DNA of 64,000 nt, from the NCBI RefSeq assembly GCF_037975245.1, contig NC_092561.1, forward strand, positions 13,327,001 through 13,391,000, written 5' to 3'. This DNA is from Apostichopus japonicus. Its lineage: Eukaryota; Echinodermata; Holothuroidea; Aspidochirotida; Stichopodidae. The translations under genes were made by a program, and so were the position numbers. Of this stretch, positions 22,563 to 33,898 are shown one piece after another; within the stretch, counting starts at the first letter, position 1; every line of letters begins with the position of its first letter. The notes under the pieces are model-generated. The model made no database searches. It was not told where the DNA came from and saw only the letters and a program-made list of their open reading frames with translations.

Positions 22563-25304
22563 CTATAAAAGCACTGCAGCTAATGGCTTATGCTTTAGTG
22601 AAAGCAAAAGCCTTCCTCTCACAAAATATGCCGACAATGGAAAATAATCAGCAAGCTTAGAAATCTGCACACAAGACACTATATTCAAAGGCTGCAAACA
22701 GTAAACTCCAGTGGTGTGATTGAATGATCCACTGTGCATCTTTACGACAAGGTACACAATATTTTGGCTTTCAACAACTGCAAACAAAATGCAACCCAAT
22801 TTAAGACTTGAAAAGCATGTATCAGAACACTGACATATTACAAAGAAACCCTTCTGGTAAGAAGTGCCAAACATCTGAACTCTGTCACTGATAACAGAAT
22901 CATCAAACTTTACATTTGCTGCCTGCAAAGCATGCTTTATTTCAGGCATGAAACATTCTATGTTGAGGGATGTGGCATTTTCAATAACCAATCTATCTGG
23001 ATATATTTTCCCTGAGCTGTTATAAGCTTGAAAGTACTGGTGTTGATTTGCTAAAGACTGTGTAACATTGATGAAATTTTGTGCAGATCTGGCACAACGT
23101 TTGAAATAGGAGTGCTTACTTTCGAAGCGTAAAGTCCACACTCTCATTAATGGTCCAAACTTAATAATTAAATCTGGATAGTGGCTCAGGAAATGATGTT
23201 TTGGTCTGAGGGGAGTATCAGCAAAGAGTCGTTTTCTCTCAGTCAAGTATTCCTCCATTATCACCCTTAAATATGCAAGTTGCTCATGTGAAATCTTTGG
23301 AGAACACACATACTCAACAACTTCTCGTAAAAGAAGAAAGAGTCTCCATACAAGGTCATTATGATCTTTAACATATGCACTCAAAATAATTGGAAGAAGT
23401 CTCAAAAGGTTCCAGTTTTCAACGGCTTGACCACCTAAGCGGTTACCTGATAAATTTACAAATGCAGGTTTATTGTTTGCATCGCGTCCTTGAAATTTAA
23501 ACTGTACCAACATTATATTCAAATCTGCATATGTGAACCAATGTTTTTGTTAAATCCAGTATTGAATAAACATGGCTACATCGTAATCAACAACTCCTTC
23601 AAACAAGTCGTGCCCCAGGCATGGTGGCAAACCAGGTGCACACACATGGAATTACCTCAAAGAATTAAAACATGAATTAAATTTAATTCCTTGATGATGA
23701 TTTTCTTCATGATCTTCAAGGTGTGCAATGCAAGAATCATACTCCTCCTTGGTTCTAGGCTTCCCAACAGCATATGGTGCGTTACATTTGAAGTCATGTG
23801 AAGTTATTAAACAGTAGCGGCACATGTTATTTCCTGAAAAACTCTCAATGAAACCCCCAATACAATGGGAACCTAAATTATCCCCTAATATACAAGACAG
23901 CGCACCTTTCCAGACCACCCCGTCATTTGTTTCTATTCCACCTTCCTCTAATGTTTTTAAATCATTTATCACTCTCTCAAAAACCTTCTGCTGCCCAAAG
24001 ACCTTAAAATCAACTTCTTTACACAAAAACACAAGCTGCATTGCATCAACAACAGATCTGTACTCAGGTTGGATGTTTCCAAGTGTAAAGTACATTGCTA
24101 GTATTTTGTGTTTTTTTCTTGCCGACCCAAGTGGGTTTACAATTTCAAATGAGTCTTGATAGAGAATGATGGACAAAGATCTTTCACAACTTTGAAACAA
24201 ACTATTTTTTTTAAAAACTGTACCATCCACTATGTCAGTAAGAACAGATGAGTCTTCACTTTGATGCCTACTTTGACATTGTCCCAACACAAAATCATCT
24301 GAAAGGAGCAATTCAATGCTCTCCTTGATTGGAATGTAATGATAGTAATGCATTTTTTGTGCTGAATCTCTCCCTAGTGATATTGCAATTGGAGCAACAA
24401 ACTTGAATGCTGATTTATAGTACTCTTTTCTACAGTGCTGCGATCTGAGTTTTCCTTTACAACTATCAATAGCAATCCATGCATCTATCTCATTCATATA
24501 ATCGGCTACACATTTGATACGTTCTTCTGCTAAACCCTCATCTCTCAATTTTTGAGTAATTTTCAAAACCTGATCTTGTTGACATAAACTGTGAATAGTT
24601 TGAAGCTCCTCAACAATCATTTGAATCGTTTGTGATGGAACAAGTTGTTTTGCCTGAAGTTTCAGAAGAAACAAGGCAAAATTTTGTTGAAATTGAAGCC
24701 TAGACTGACCTGTTTCTTGCGCCCTACCTTGGCAATTGTTACTGTTTTCGAAATCACAGCTTATGTCATTTTCACTGACAAATCTATCAGTCTCTGTAGA
24801 CACATCAAAGCAGTTAGTGTCTAGAGGTATATCTTGATCCAAAGAGCAATGATCACGAGTAGAAAGTTTGTATTTATCCAAAATGTTTACAGCTCCCCAG
24901 TTTCTGTGACAACGTGATAAATGTGCTGTAAATGAACTGGTTTTTGAAAAATCTCTTTTGCACTTCTTATATGGACAAGATACAATTTGTCCTTTTCTTA
25001 TATGTGCTTTTAAGTGTGCCAAATATGAGGACAAATCTGTGAGTTCTTTTTGACAGATTTCATACGTACAAATCAATGACAGGTTAACTGACTGAAGATT
25101 GGCTGCAACTGCTGTTTGCTTTTGAAGATGGCGGTGATACCTAGTCACATGAATCTTCATTGCAGCAAAAGTTGATAGGGTATAGCCACAATTAACAAAA
25201 CAACATGGAAATCTCACTCGAGGTATATTCCTATGGGAACTCACGTGATCAACATAGCTACGGATAGTAGCTGTTTGTGCATTGCATATTTTACAGGTGT
25301 ACAT
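22563..25304 (-). pseudogene. EnSpm/CACTA-like zinc-finger transposase, disrupted by two stops and a frameshift
   Basis: Starts at ATG 25304. The first 550 codons (to 23655) hold four C2H2 fingers (about residues 4-24, 34-57, 79-102, 110-133), a likely first catalytic Asp at D384 (LYQDSFEIVNPLGS), D475 in ILGDNLGSHCIGGF, and a C-R-Y-C zinc knuckle at 495-498. The last 319 codons (22563-23522) contain LRPKHHFLSHYPDL, K-F-G-P-L-M-R-V-W and RFESKH, the probable catalytic Glu. The conserved bridge between them (CAPGLPPCLGHDLFEGVV) is present at about 23625-23560 but in another frame. A TAA at 23653-23655, loss of two bases in a TG run just after it, and a second TAA near 23546 break the frame. 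Layout matches animal CACTA/CMC transposases; catalytic residues are inferred by pattern. Confidence 0.75.
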
Positions 25305-26935
25305 TTCTGCCCTGCTTCACTATTGATTGGAGCTTATCAAAACTGATAATATGAAAGAAACATGAATTATGCCTTTTCAAATTCAGTCATGTTCTAAAAG
25401 GCTTAACCTATGCTAATCTAAAGACTGCATATTACATGCCACATGAGAGCCAATATCATCCATGTATGTAGGCTATCAGCACCAATTAACTTACAAGTTA
25501 CAATGTACCCACCCTTATATCATATTAACCTAAACAACATGAAGCAAGGCTAAGCTTCACAAGCACATATCAAAATGCACGGTAGGGCGACGATAGGTGG
25601 TCTAATACAGCGCCAGTGTTACTATAGTGATAGTCTAACTCTTAATTATCGTTCGTCTAGTCTACGTTATAGGCACTGGGCCCTACGTTTATAACTAAAA
25701 TATAAACTAACTTTTTGTTATGACCAGACTTTCAAAGTTGTTTTGTTGATTATAATAATGCAAATGTGGCATATGGTTCAAATAATTTACCACTCACGTC
25801 TAACGAAGTACTCAATGAAGTCTTGTTCTGGTGTGGAAATGTGCGTAGCCTACTGGACGGCAACGGCAGTTGTTTTCCTCTCGTGTCGACGTACTTTGAA
25901 GCGCTGTAGTATTGTATTGTGCAATCTATACACTTCATACGTACGTGCGAGATGCGATCAATCATAATGTACAGAACAGCGCAGCATGTACTGGACGTTC
26001 ATCGCGCGCCAACTTGGGTCATGTGACTGCATGTTGGACTGTAGCCAAGTTTTCCGGGAGAGCCAACGTCAGCCGCCCAGAATGTATCAAAATAATTCCC
26101 GCCTGTGCGCGAGACGTCATAGCTGTTACAGACACGTTGACGCCAATCATCGAGCTAGACCGGCTGGGTCGAATTGGAGGAGGGGTTGAGGGGGGGGGGG
26201 TGGTTCAGATGAATGAAATGACATTTGCTGTACAAGACATATTTAACAACATTTTGATACGTTCGGTGACCCATTGAGCTATAAATAGCTGTATGTGTGA
26301 CCGTACATTGAGCACACGGAATTGTCATCGGTTCATGTTGTACTGACAATACAAGTTAACATTAAAACAATGAATTAGACTACATCTTGAAGGCTGGGCA
26401 TTGTATTCTTGGCAGCTCACATCAGTAATTGTTTTGAAAGGATCTCGGAAGTTGTATACTCCTTAAACAAACGGTAAACCAATTGGAACAGTACCATCTA
26501 TGTCGTTTTCATTAGTTAACACGTTAGGCATTTACAAGTAATTCGTTACTAAAACTCTTGAAATGGTTAGATTTCACATATTTGACCTACAGACCCTTCA
26601 AGGTTATCTTTCACATTGTTTTCGTTCACTGGACAATTAAGGGTCATTGATAAGCCTCACGGGGGTGGGGGTTGTTGCTCAAATGTAACACTAAGGCAGA
26701 AAACGACTGTAGGGACAAAGTAAACTGGTAATTGTTGGTTGGATCATGGAGCTATCGGTAATAGCTTCATGGTTGGATTTCATTCTTTTCTTTGCCAAAC
26801 GGTAATGTTAATGCACGATGGATTTTGTTGTATACCATTGTATATTGGTAACGTGTTTCCACCTTCAAGAATATTTCCGTATAACGCTCTTCAAATTCCC
26901 ATTTTACATGCATTAGATTGCAAAACAAACTTATT
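25305..26935. other. 5' region of the transposon, partly GC/CpG-rich
   Basis: Upstream of the transposase start on the minus strand. 25830-26210 is GC- and CpG-rich compared with the rest, ending in a poly-G run at about 26189-26201. An AGCTATTTATAGCTC TATA-like palindrome at about 26276-26290 could serve either strand. Reasonable place for the element's promoter; no coding frame is convincing. Confidence 0.35.
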
Positions 26936-26939
26936 CTGT

Positions 26940-27330
26940 AAAGTACATGACACACATAACGTCTGTAAAAATCACAGAATTTTACATGTAAATATAAAAA
27001 AACTGACATATTCTGGAAAATTTTACAGGATTATCCTGTAAATTTTCATTGGAGGGAAAAATACTACAATTTTTTGTAAACCACTTGCTGTAACATAAAA
27101 CGTCTGTAAAAATCACAGAATTTTACCTGTAAATATTAAAAACTGACATATTCTTGAAAATTTTACAGGATTTTCCTGTAAATTTTCTTCGGAGGGAATA
27201 ATACTACAATTTTGTGTAAACCACTTGCTGTACAGAAAACGTCTGTTAAAAAAACAGACTTTTACATGTAAATGTAGAAAACCGGCTATTTCTGTAAAAT
27301 TCGACAGGAATTTACTGTAAATTTACAATT
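26940..27330. repeat. Right subterminal tandem repeat, ~140 bp x 2.7
   Basis: CGTCTGTAAAAATCACAG starts units at 26960, 27101 and 27240 (spacing 139-141). Units contain paired TTTTACAGGA/CCTGTAAATTTT inverted motifs. Ends at the CACTG terminus. Sequence differs from the left array but is built from the same CTGTAAA/TTTACAG words. Confidence 0.85.
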
Positions 27331-27343
27331 TTTTTTAACAGTG

Positions 27344-27435
<92 letters not shown>

Positions 27436-27466
27436 GATAGATATATATATATATATAGATATATAT

Positions 27467-27519
<53 letters not shown>

Positions 27520-27526
27520 TATATTT
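27344..27526. repeat. (TA)n/(GA)n microsatellite at the transposon's right flank
   Basis: About 180 bp of TA repeats with an internal (GA)9 run and TAGATA interruptions. Open frames here are artefacts. Confidence 0.95.
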
Positions 27527-28435
27527 AAGGAAACGCCAAAAATGAAATGAAAACAATTGTACAAGGAAATTATGCATTCGTAACGCAAAAACAGCTGAAA
27601 CAGGGGAGGGGGGGCAGCTTTAATAATATAATTGAGTGGCCAAGCCCCCCCCCAAATAACTTCTTTGATTAACCAATTATATACCTGGCATATCTATAAC
27701 TATTTGAAAAGGCTTCAGAAATTAGAAGATTGTTCCTACCGATATCTTATATGCCAAAGGGTCCCCAATATTTTTTTGTTCAACCTCTGCTGTAACACCA
27801 TATATTATGGGACCAAGCAGATATCTGGGTTGCAGGCCATTAACTAAAGCAGGTCTTATGTTTTACATGAATACAACAAACAATTTTCTGCCCCCCCCCC
27901 CAAAAAAAAAATACTATCAAAATTTAACATGAATTTTGAGAAGGAATTATGAGTATTATATATAAAAGAATGGGCGGGGAAACAAATACAATCTGCTGCC
28001 TTTAAGTATTACTCACAATATTTTTGGGATATGCCCTTCCATTTAACTGCTTAAATCTGACTTAATCATATACAACCTTCACTTCACAAGAACAGAACCA
28101 AAAGAGAATGTGGGAAAAGGCAGGAGAAACTCCTCCCACAAGATTCTCATCTATATCAGTTTATTTATTAGGCCAGGGATGCCTACCCATATTTTTTACT
28201 TAGATGCTATAGCAAAAAAAAAATCAAATTGTGTTACAGTCACTTCCTTGCCTAGCAACTTTTGACACGCTTGTCACCCAAAGAGATGAAGCAATTTAGA
28301 AAGGCAAACCATAATGGACATTAAAGGCTCCTTTATATTACATAGAATATCTTCTCTCATAAATATGATCATTAATTATTTATTTTTGTAAATAATTATG
28401 TTTATATTTTTATCATCTCAGTTCATGGGTTAAAG
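27527..28435. other. No gene seen
   Basis: AT-rich with short poly-G/poly-C runs (27602-27614, 27646-27653, 27891-27909). No coding or RNA feature recognised. Confidence 0.5.
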
Positions 28436-28439
28436 ACAC

Positions 28440-29500
28440 TGGGTAGGGGCTCTTTGTATGGGTCTGACAACCCCTTCCCGACCAGCAATTTTGTCAGATT
28501 TCCTTTTTTTTTAATGTACAGACATACTACCTTCTTTTGACAAAATTTGGTCTATGTGCTAGATGGGGTGAAATCAACCCGCTTTTTGGGGGTTGGGTGA
28601 GGGTGACCTTTATGGGGGTCTGACAACACCGTCCCGACAGGGAATTTTGTCAGTTTTACACTTTTTGTAATGTACATCCATACTACTTCCTTTTGACAAA
28701 GTTTGGTCCATGTGCTAGATGGGGTGAAATCAACCCGCCTTTTTGGGGTGGGTCAGGGTAATCTTTGTGGGGGTCTGACAACGCCTTCCAGACCGACAAA
28801 TTTGTCAGTTTTTCCAATTTTGTAGCATACTGCCATGCTACTTCCTTTTGCCAAAGTTTGGTCCATAGGCTAGATGGGGTGAAATCAACCCGCCTTTTTT
28901 TGGGGGGGGGGTGGGTGAGGGTGACCTTTGTGGGAGTCTGACAACACCCTCCCGACCAGCAATTTTGTAAGATTTCCCTTTATTTTAATGTACGGACATA
29001 CTACTTCCTTTTGACAAAGTTTAGTCTGTGGGCTAGATTGGGTGAAATCAACCCGTCTTTTGGGGGGTGGGTGAGGGTGACCTTTGTGGGAGTCTGACAA
29101 CACCCTCCCGACTGGGAATTTTGTCAGTTTTACACTTTTTGTAATGTACATCTATACTACTTCCTTTTGACAAAGTTTGGTCCATGTGCTAGATGGGATG
29201 AAATCAACCCGACTGGGGGTGACTTAGTGGGGGGTCTGACAACCCCTTCCCGACCAGGAATTTTGTCAGTTTTACCTTTTTTGTAATGTACATCCATACT
29301 ACTTCCTTCTAACAAAGTTTGGTCCATGGGCTAGATGGGGTAAAATTAACCCGTCCGGGGGGTCTTTTTCAGGGGGTCTGGGGTCCAAACCCGACCACTG
29401 GGGTTGAGCTGACAATTTTTTTTGTGAATGACCTAGATGGTCTAAGTAACTTTAAGGGGTCAAACCTTCTGGGCTAAATGGGGTGAAATCATATGTGACA
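28440..29500. repeat. ~155 bp tandem array, about 6-7 units
   Basis: GATGGGGTGAAATCAACCCG recurs at 28562, 28717, 28873, 29036, 29192 and 29334, with a degenerate last copy near 29477. Spacing is mostly 155-163 bp (one 142). Units share GGGGGTCTGACAAC, CCGAC..G.AATTTTGTCAG and CTACTTCCTTTTGAC. Distinct in sequence from the 154-bp satellite at 5.7 kb. Confidence 0.88.
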
Positions 29501-29501
29501 G

Positions 29502-29790
29502 GCTCCCAGACTACGAGGGGACGGACGGAGGAACCGGTGGACTGTTTGTTTATCAGATTGGTGCGTCGTTTAACCGGGACAGGCGTGACTTCGGCAGACT
29601 TTCGGAGTTCACCCAGGAGGAAGCCATCCTTGGGATACAAACGTTGAGTCGAATTGGACCAGCGGGAAACGGTTTTGCTCCTGACCAAGTCACGGGATAC
29701 CAGCCTACGAGGGATACTCCCGACATCGTTGTTGGTGACGCAAGGAGGTCAGTACAGTTACGAAAGGAACCGAGAGCCGGCACGCGCCGC
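29502..29790 (+). CDS. Candidate coding exon, GC-rich, unidentified
   Basis: Abruptly GC-rich compared with its surroundings and open for 96 codons from 29503 to a donor-like GTAAGA at 29791; an acceptor-like gtgacag ends at 29501. The frame includes LPDYEGTDGGTGGLFVYQ, then FGRLSEFTQEEAILGIQTLS and TRDTPDIVVGD. I recognise no family. Two minus-strand frames are also open over parts of it, so strand is a judgement based on splice signals and on the plus frame being longest. It could be an exon or a fragment of a retroelement gag-like gene. Confidence 0.35.
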
Positions 29791-29799
29791 GTAAGATAA

Positions 29800-31311
29800 G
29801 TAATCTTTTAAGAATTTAACGGCCGTATAATGTTGTAAAATCTGTATTGAGATTCAAAATTTCTAGTACCAAGAATCCTTGTACAAATCAGTGGAGATCG
29901 TATCATTGTTAATATATCGTTTTTGTTAACTTTCAGAAACCTCTCAGTAGTCTTTTGGTCCCTTGAGTTTATTTCCTGAATCTATCTAATATTGTATTTT
30001 ATCGGCTTTGAAGACCAAGGGAAAACCCGGGGTCGCAACAGAGGGGGTGTAGAGGGTGCCATTTTGTTTTATTCCAGTGAAGTTGTGACAGCCGGTGCAA
30101 TATTGCCGTACAAGCATAGCGCCACCAGTTGGATGGGTTGCTTCAGTATATGTCGCTTAACGTCATTCTCCCTACTTCAAGTTCAAAGGGTTATTCGCAT
30201 TCCGGGGAGCTATTGGAATGGGTATTGGATAGTTATTTATTATATATTATTAGTCAGCCAAGTAGAAGTTAGTGAGTGAAGGGATGGGGTGGGGAAGGTG
30301 GTGGGCGGGATATTCGCGCGCGGCCAGTTTGGTCATTTTAGGTACTTTTGCAATATGTCCATTCCCAACCATGGTAACGGTACTTAATGAATGTATCTTT
30401 TCCCAAACTGAACAGTTTTATTCCTCAGTTCCATCCGCTAAAATATAAAGGGGATAGTCCGATGATGGTCTAAAGTTATAAACATACAAATTATATAAAA
30501 AGAATGGTAGCAAGTTATCTTGTTGGGTACCGTGTGTGGCAAGGGGAGGGTGGGATGGGGGCCTCGTAGCGATGACAGAAAGCAATATTAATTGGATAAT
30601 ATTTAACTTGAGACGCAATTGGCTGGTATAAATTTGCGAATTATCGTCAAATACAGACTAACGTCAACCGCAAACTGGTTAAACTGAGCCATTATGTATG
30701 TACATTTCGTTCAATATTGTTTGCTCACCAATGTCATGGGGGAGGGGCGGGAGGGGGGGGGGGGGCGAGCGCGAGGGAGGATTTGACGGCGGCGTGTCCA
30801 AACCCTGACTCCGCTGGTTACGCCACTGCCCGAAGAAAATTGTGTGGCCATTGAGACCGATGACCTACTAATTAGATCGGTTCGCCATACCGACCTTACC
30901 TGACGCATATTTGATCTTGTTCTAAAATTGGTGGGACAATAACATGAGTTCTAGGGTCCTATTGACAACAGTATATCCATGGAGGAGATAGACAGATACT
31001 AACCAAGTTATTACTGTAGGTCTCGAGTAGAGAATGTTTCTGCCCTTCCAAGATGAGTAGGTTGGAAATTATGGTCAGACGATATCCTATAATGAAGCAG
31101 AGGGAAGGACAAATTATGGAAAGATTGTAGTCTTAGAATACAGACTACGCTCAGAAAACTACCTCTCTCACAATCTGGGTAACAGATGTGAGCATGTTAC
31201 ACGCTGACCGAGGAAACATTGATGTCAATTATAGATGGCGTGCGTATCAGTAAAATGTTAAACCGTGCACTACTGCCGATGTGTAAATACACACCGGTGA
31301 CTTTTAAACTA
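29800..31311. other. No gene recognised
   Basis: Contains G-rich tracts (30537-30560, 30738-30765) and otherwise unremarkable sequence. No splice-bounded open frame with recognisable content. Confidence 0.45.
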
Positions 31312-31334
31312 GTACAACTAACACTTGTGTAAAA

Positions 31335-31385
31335 GTAAGTTGGCCTGACGTTTCGATCCTAGCAGGATCTTCTTCAGAGGCTAAA
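31335..31385 (-). ncRNA. Hammerhead-ribozyme-like motif at the Penelope 3' end
   Basis: Minus strand: CTGAAGA (31377-31371), then A, a perfect GATCC/GGATC stem with loop TGCTA, then GAAAC (31354-31350) followed by GTC. This is the core order of a hammerhead (CUGANGA, stem II, GAAA, cleavage GUC), with one extra A before stem II. Hammerheads are established for Penelope-like elements. Activity of this variant is not shown. Confidence 0.45.
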
Positions 31386-31691
31386 TGACAAGTTACAGTA
31401 ACAGAGGGGACAAAAACACGCACAGAATACAGACAGGTTAATGAGCACGGTGAACACAATGAGATGGATGAAAGGGGATTATAAGTAGAAAGCAACAGGA
31501 GAAGAGGAGAGGAAGGAGATAAACTGTGGAGGGACAAAGAGAGGATTAAAGGCACAGGGTAGGGAATAAACTAGAGAGGGACAAAGACAGAAAGGTGTGA
31601 AGAAAAATGGAGGGGAAGAGAGCTGTGAGAAGAAGAGTGAAAGGTGGGGGGGGGGGGGGGGGAGAAAGGGGAGAATTAGTAGGGAACAGAG

Positions 31692-33456
31692 GAAAGTTAG
31701 TCATGTCCTTCCTGAATGTTCAGCCCATGAGGTTGAATGGTACGAAGGCGTTGCATCCAGAGCCTCTCTCTGCTGATTCGTACTAGGTCAGGACGGCTAC
31801 CTAAGGATTCAATCCCCTGTAGGGACATGTCGTTAATGGTATGGTTGGGAAGGTTAAAATGTTCTCCAACTGGGGTCTCAGTCTTCATGGTGTTGACTGT
31901 GGATCTGTGACCATATAATCACTTCTTGAGGGTGGTTTTGGTTTCGCCAACATACTGGATGCCGCAAACTCTACAAGAGATCAGATAGATGACATTGGTG
32001 GTAGTGCAAGTGATGTGACCCTTAGTCTTGTGTGTGAGTTGCATGCTGTGGCTGGTGATGGAGTTGGATTCAACAATGTGAGGCTGCAGACGATGCATCT
32101 CGAAGTACGATCACATTTAAAGGTACCATGCTGAATGGGTGTGGGGTTAGAAGTTAGAGGTGGAACAGCAGCGCGTACAAGAAGGTCTCGTAGGTTGCGT
32201 GGTCGTCTGTAGGCGATGATGGGTTTTTCAGGGACGGCTCGTTGGAGTCTATCTGAAGTGAGGAGAATGTTGTGGTTGTTAGAGGTGATTTTCTGAAGGG
32301 GAGGAAGATTTGGGTGGAAAGTAACAACCAGGGGCAGCTTGTTGTCGCAATCTCGTCCCTTTTTGTCCTTCACTGCCAAAGTAGATGATCTGGAAAGGGA
32401 GCGGACTCTCTGAATGGCTTCACGCACCCTTCTGGCACTATGGCCCCTGGCAATAAGGTGTTATTCCAAAGCATCTGTATGGCGAATGAAAGAGGAATTG
32501 TTAGAGCAAATGCGACGAAGACGAAGTGCTTGACTGTAGGCAATTCCAGACTTGCAGTGACGGGGATGGCAGCTTGAAGAATGGAGATACTGGTGTGTGT
32601 CTGTGGGCTTGGTGTATAAGTCTGTAGAGAGAGAACCGTGTTCCTTGCGAACAGTCACATCGAGAAAGTTAACCTGTTGGTGAGAGTAATCAGAGGTGAA
32701 TTTGATGGTGCTGTGGAAAGAATTGATGTGATTGATGAAGGTGAGCAGGCTATCCTCATCACTGGTCCAAATGAAGAAGATGTCATCAATGTAGCGCCAC
32801 CAGATTAGGGGACGGCAGGGAGCCGTACTGAGCATGCGTTCTTCAAGGCTAGACATAAACAGACATGCAAAGGAAGGAGCCATCCTGGTACCCATGGCAG
32901 TCCCGTGTCTTTAAAGGTAATGCTTGTCCATGAACGTGAAGTTGTTTTTGGTGAGAACCTGTTGCATGAGAGCTTTGATGTCAGAGATGGGTGGACAAGG
33001 GTGGACCTTCTTAGACAGGGCTGCACACGTGGCTGCGATACCTTCAGCATGAGGGATGTTAGTGTACAGAGAAGTGACGTCGAAAGTACCGATGATGGCT
33101 GTACTGGGGATTTGGTTTTGATATCTTCAAGTTTCCTGAGGAAATCTGGAGTGTCATGGATATAAGAATTAATCTGAGGAACAAGAGGTTTGATGAAGTG
33201 GTCCACAAACAAGGATATCTTCTCGGTGGGGGACCCATTGCCCGAGATGATAGGCCTACCAGGGTTACCAGGCTTGTGAATTTTGGGCAGGAGATAAAAC
33301 CTGGCTGCCTTACAGTCTGTGGGAGAAAGGAAAGAAACAGCCTTCTTAGAGATCTGGTTCCGCTGGTACATATCAGTGATGGTCTGTTTTATCTGCTGGG
33401 AGAAAATATCTGTGGGATCAGAATCAAGAAGAGTGTAAAATCAAGAAGAGTGTAAA
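31692..33456 (-). pseudogene. Penelope RT/GIY-YIG polyprotein remnant
   Basis: N to C: RT motifs 1-2 (FYLLPKIHKPGNPGRPIISG near 33.26 kb), motif A region F-D-V-T-S-L-Y-T-N-I-P, motif B HGT.MGTRMAPSFA near 32.9 kb, motif C Y-I-D-D at about 32.78 kb, motif D/E NFLDVTV, a linker with IIAYRRPRNLRDLLV, Cys-rich C-x5-C, then G-I-Q-Y-V-G-E-T (the GIY-YIG signature) near 31.95 kb and an E-R-L-W-M-Q-R-L..GLN end at 31.7 kb. Several lesions are visible: a one-base loss near 33.12 kb, TAA after Y-L near 32.91 kb, TAA at 32461, a frame change near 32.08 kb and TGA at 31919-31921. The copy cannot make a full protein. Confidence 0.88.
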
Positions 33457-33715
33457 ATCAGAATCAAGAAGAGTGTACAACTAACACTTAATAAAGTTTA
33501 ACGATTTTCAAATATCCAAACCTGTATAGCAGCTGATGTCATAAACGAAATAAACTCAGAGTCATTTATCATAATTAGCAGTCAGAGAAGTGAGCTAATT
33601 ACTTAATTACAAGAAACTCCGTTTAATGTATTAACCAACAGCTGCTGTGATCGGATCAGATAAGTACATGTTGCCTTCCAATAATTTTCTCTTATTTTAT
33701 TTTGCATTCCATTGC

Positions 33716-33722
33716 TATAAAA
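33716..33722 (+). promoter_or_regulatory. TATA box of the lectin gene
   Basis: TATAAAA 79 bp before the first base of the ATG at 33801, predicting a start of transcription near 33.745 kb and a 5' leader of about 55 nt. Confidence 0.6.
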
Positions 33723-33800
33723 CTCTGGAGCAGATTTGTGAGATGATCATTTTATTTCATCAGCGAACATTGCAACACAGAAGGAATTGTTCCTACCAAG

Positions 33801-33898
33801 ATGCAGTTCACTGTAGCCATTCTACTGCTATTGGCGATGTCACATGCACAGGCCGCATGCCGCTATAGATGGACATACAGAAATGGAAAATACTACAA
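33801..33898 (+). CDS. Lectin exon 1 (signal peptide, domain start)
   Basis: ATG in a reasonable context (ccaagATGc); encodes the signal peptide and ACRYRWTYRNGKYY, ends AA|GTAGGA in phase 2. Confidence 0.9.

Larger units (their letters stand above)
14785..27343 (-). mobile_element. 12.56 kb EnSpm/CACTA-type DNA transposon with two genes
   Basis: The left end reads CACTGTTAAAAAAAATT at 14785-14801; the right end on the minus strand reads the same 17 bases (27343 back to 27327). Both flanks carry TATGTA directly against the element inside TA-rich sequence (14779-14784 and 27344-27349). That is compatible with a short target duplication, but the exact length cannot be fixed in this microsatellite. 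Inside both ends lie tandem subterminal repeats rich in CTGTAAA/TTTACAG, as I recall for animal EnSpm elements. Between them, both on the minus strand, are a zinc-finger transposase (22563-25304) and a SAMD3-like multi-exon gene (16968-22158). A SINE has inserted at 20.6-21.0 kb. Superfamily assignment rests on termini plus transposase pattern. Confidence 0.8.
31327..33474 (-). mobile_element. Penelope-like retroelement, 5'-truncated, 2.15 kb
   Basis: Minus-strand element with reverse transcriptase followed by a GIY-YIG endonuclease, the diagnostic Penelope order. It is truncated 5' within the RT N-terminal region at 33474. There a short motif (ACTCTTCTTGAT) is repeated three times at the junction, as often seen at Penelope 5' ends. 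The 3' end carries a hammerhead-like motif at about 31340-31385. G-rich and A-rich simple sequence (31480-31680) lies in the 3' untranslated part. Confidence 0.9.
31312..33489. repeat. 15 bp target-site duplication flanking a Penelope-like element
   Basis: GTACAACTAACACTT occurs exactly at 31312-31326 and 33475-33489, directly bordering the RT/GIY-YIG element. This fixes the boundaries at 31327 and 33474. Confidence 0.85.

Noticed and set aside
23824-24159. 111-codon plus-strand frame in the transposase region, and others at 19.8-20.3 and 21.9-22.2 kb
   Set aside because: Shadows of conserved minus-strand coding sequence.
27286-27588. I-Y-I-Y frames at 27.3-27.6 kb, and similar ones at 38.2-38.5, 46.8-47.1 and 61.8-62.1 kb
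   Set aside because: Products of (TA)n microsatellites.
32905-33455. Plus-strand frames over the Penelope element
   Set aside because: Antisense to conserved RT motifs on the minus strand.
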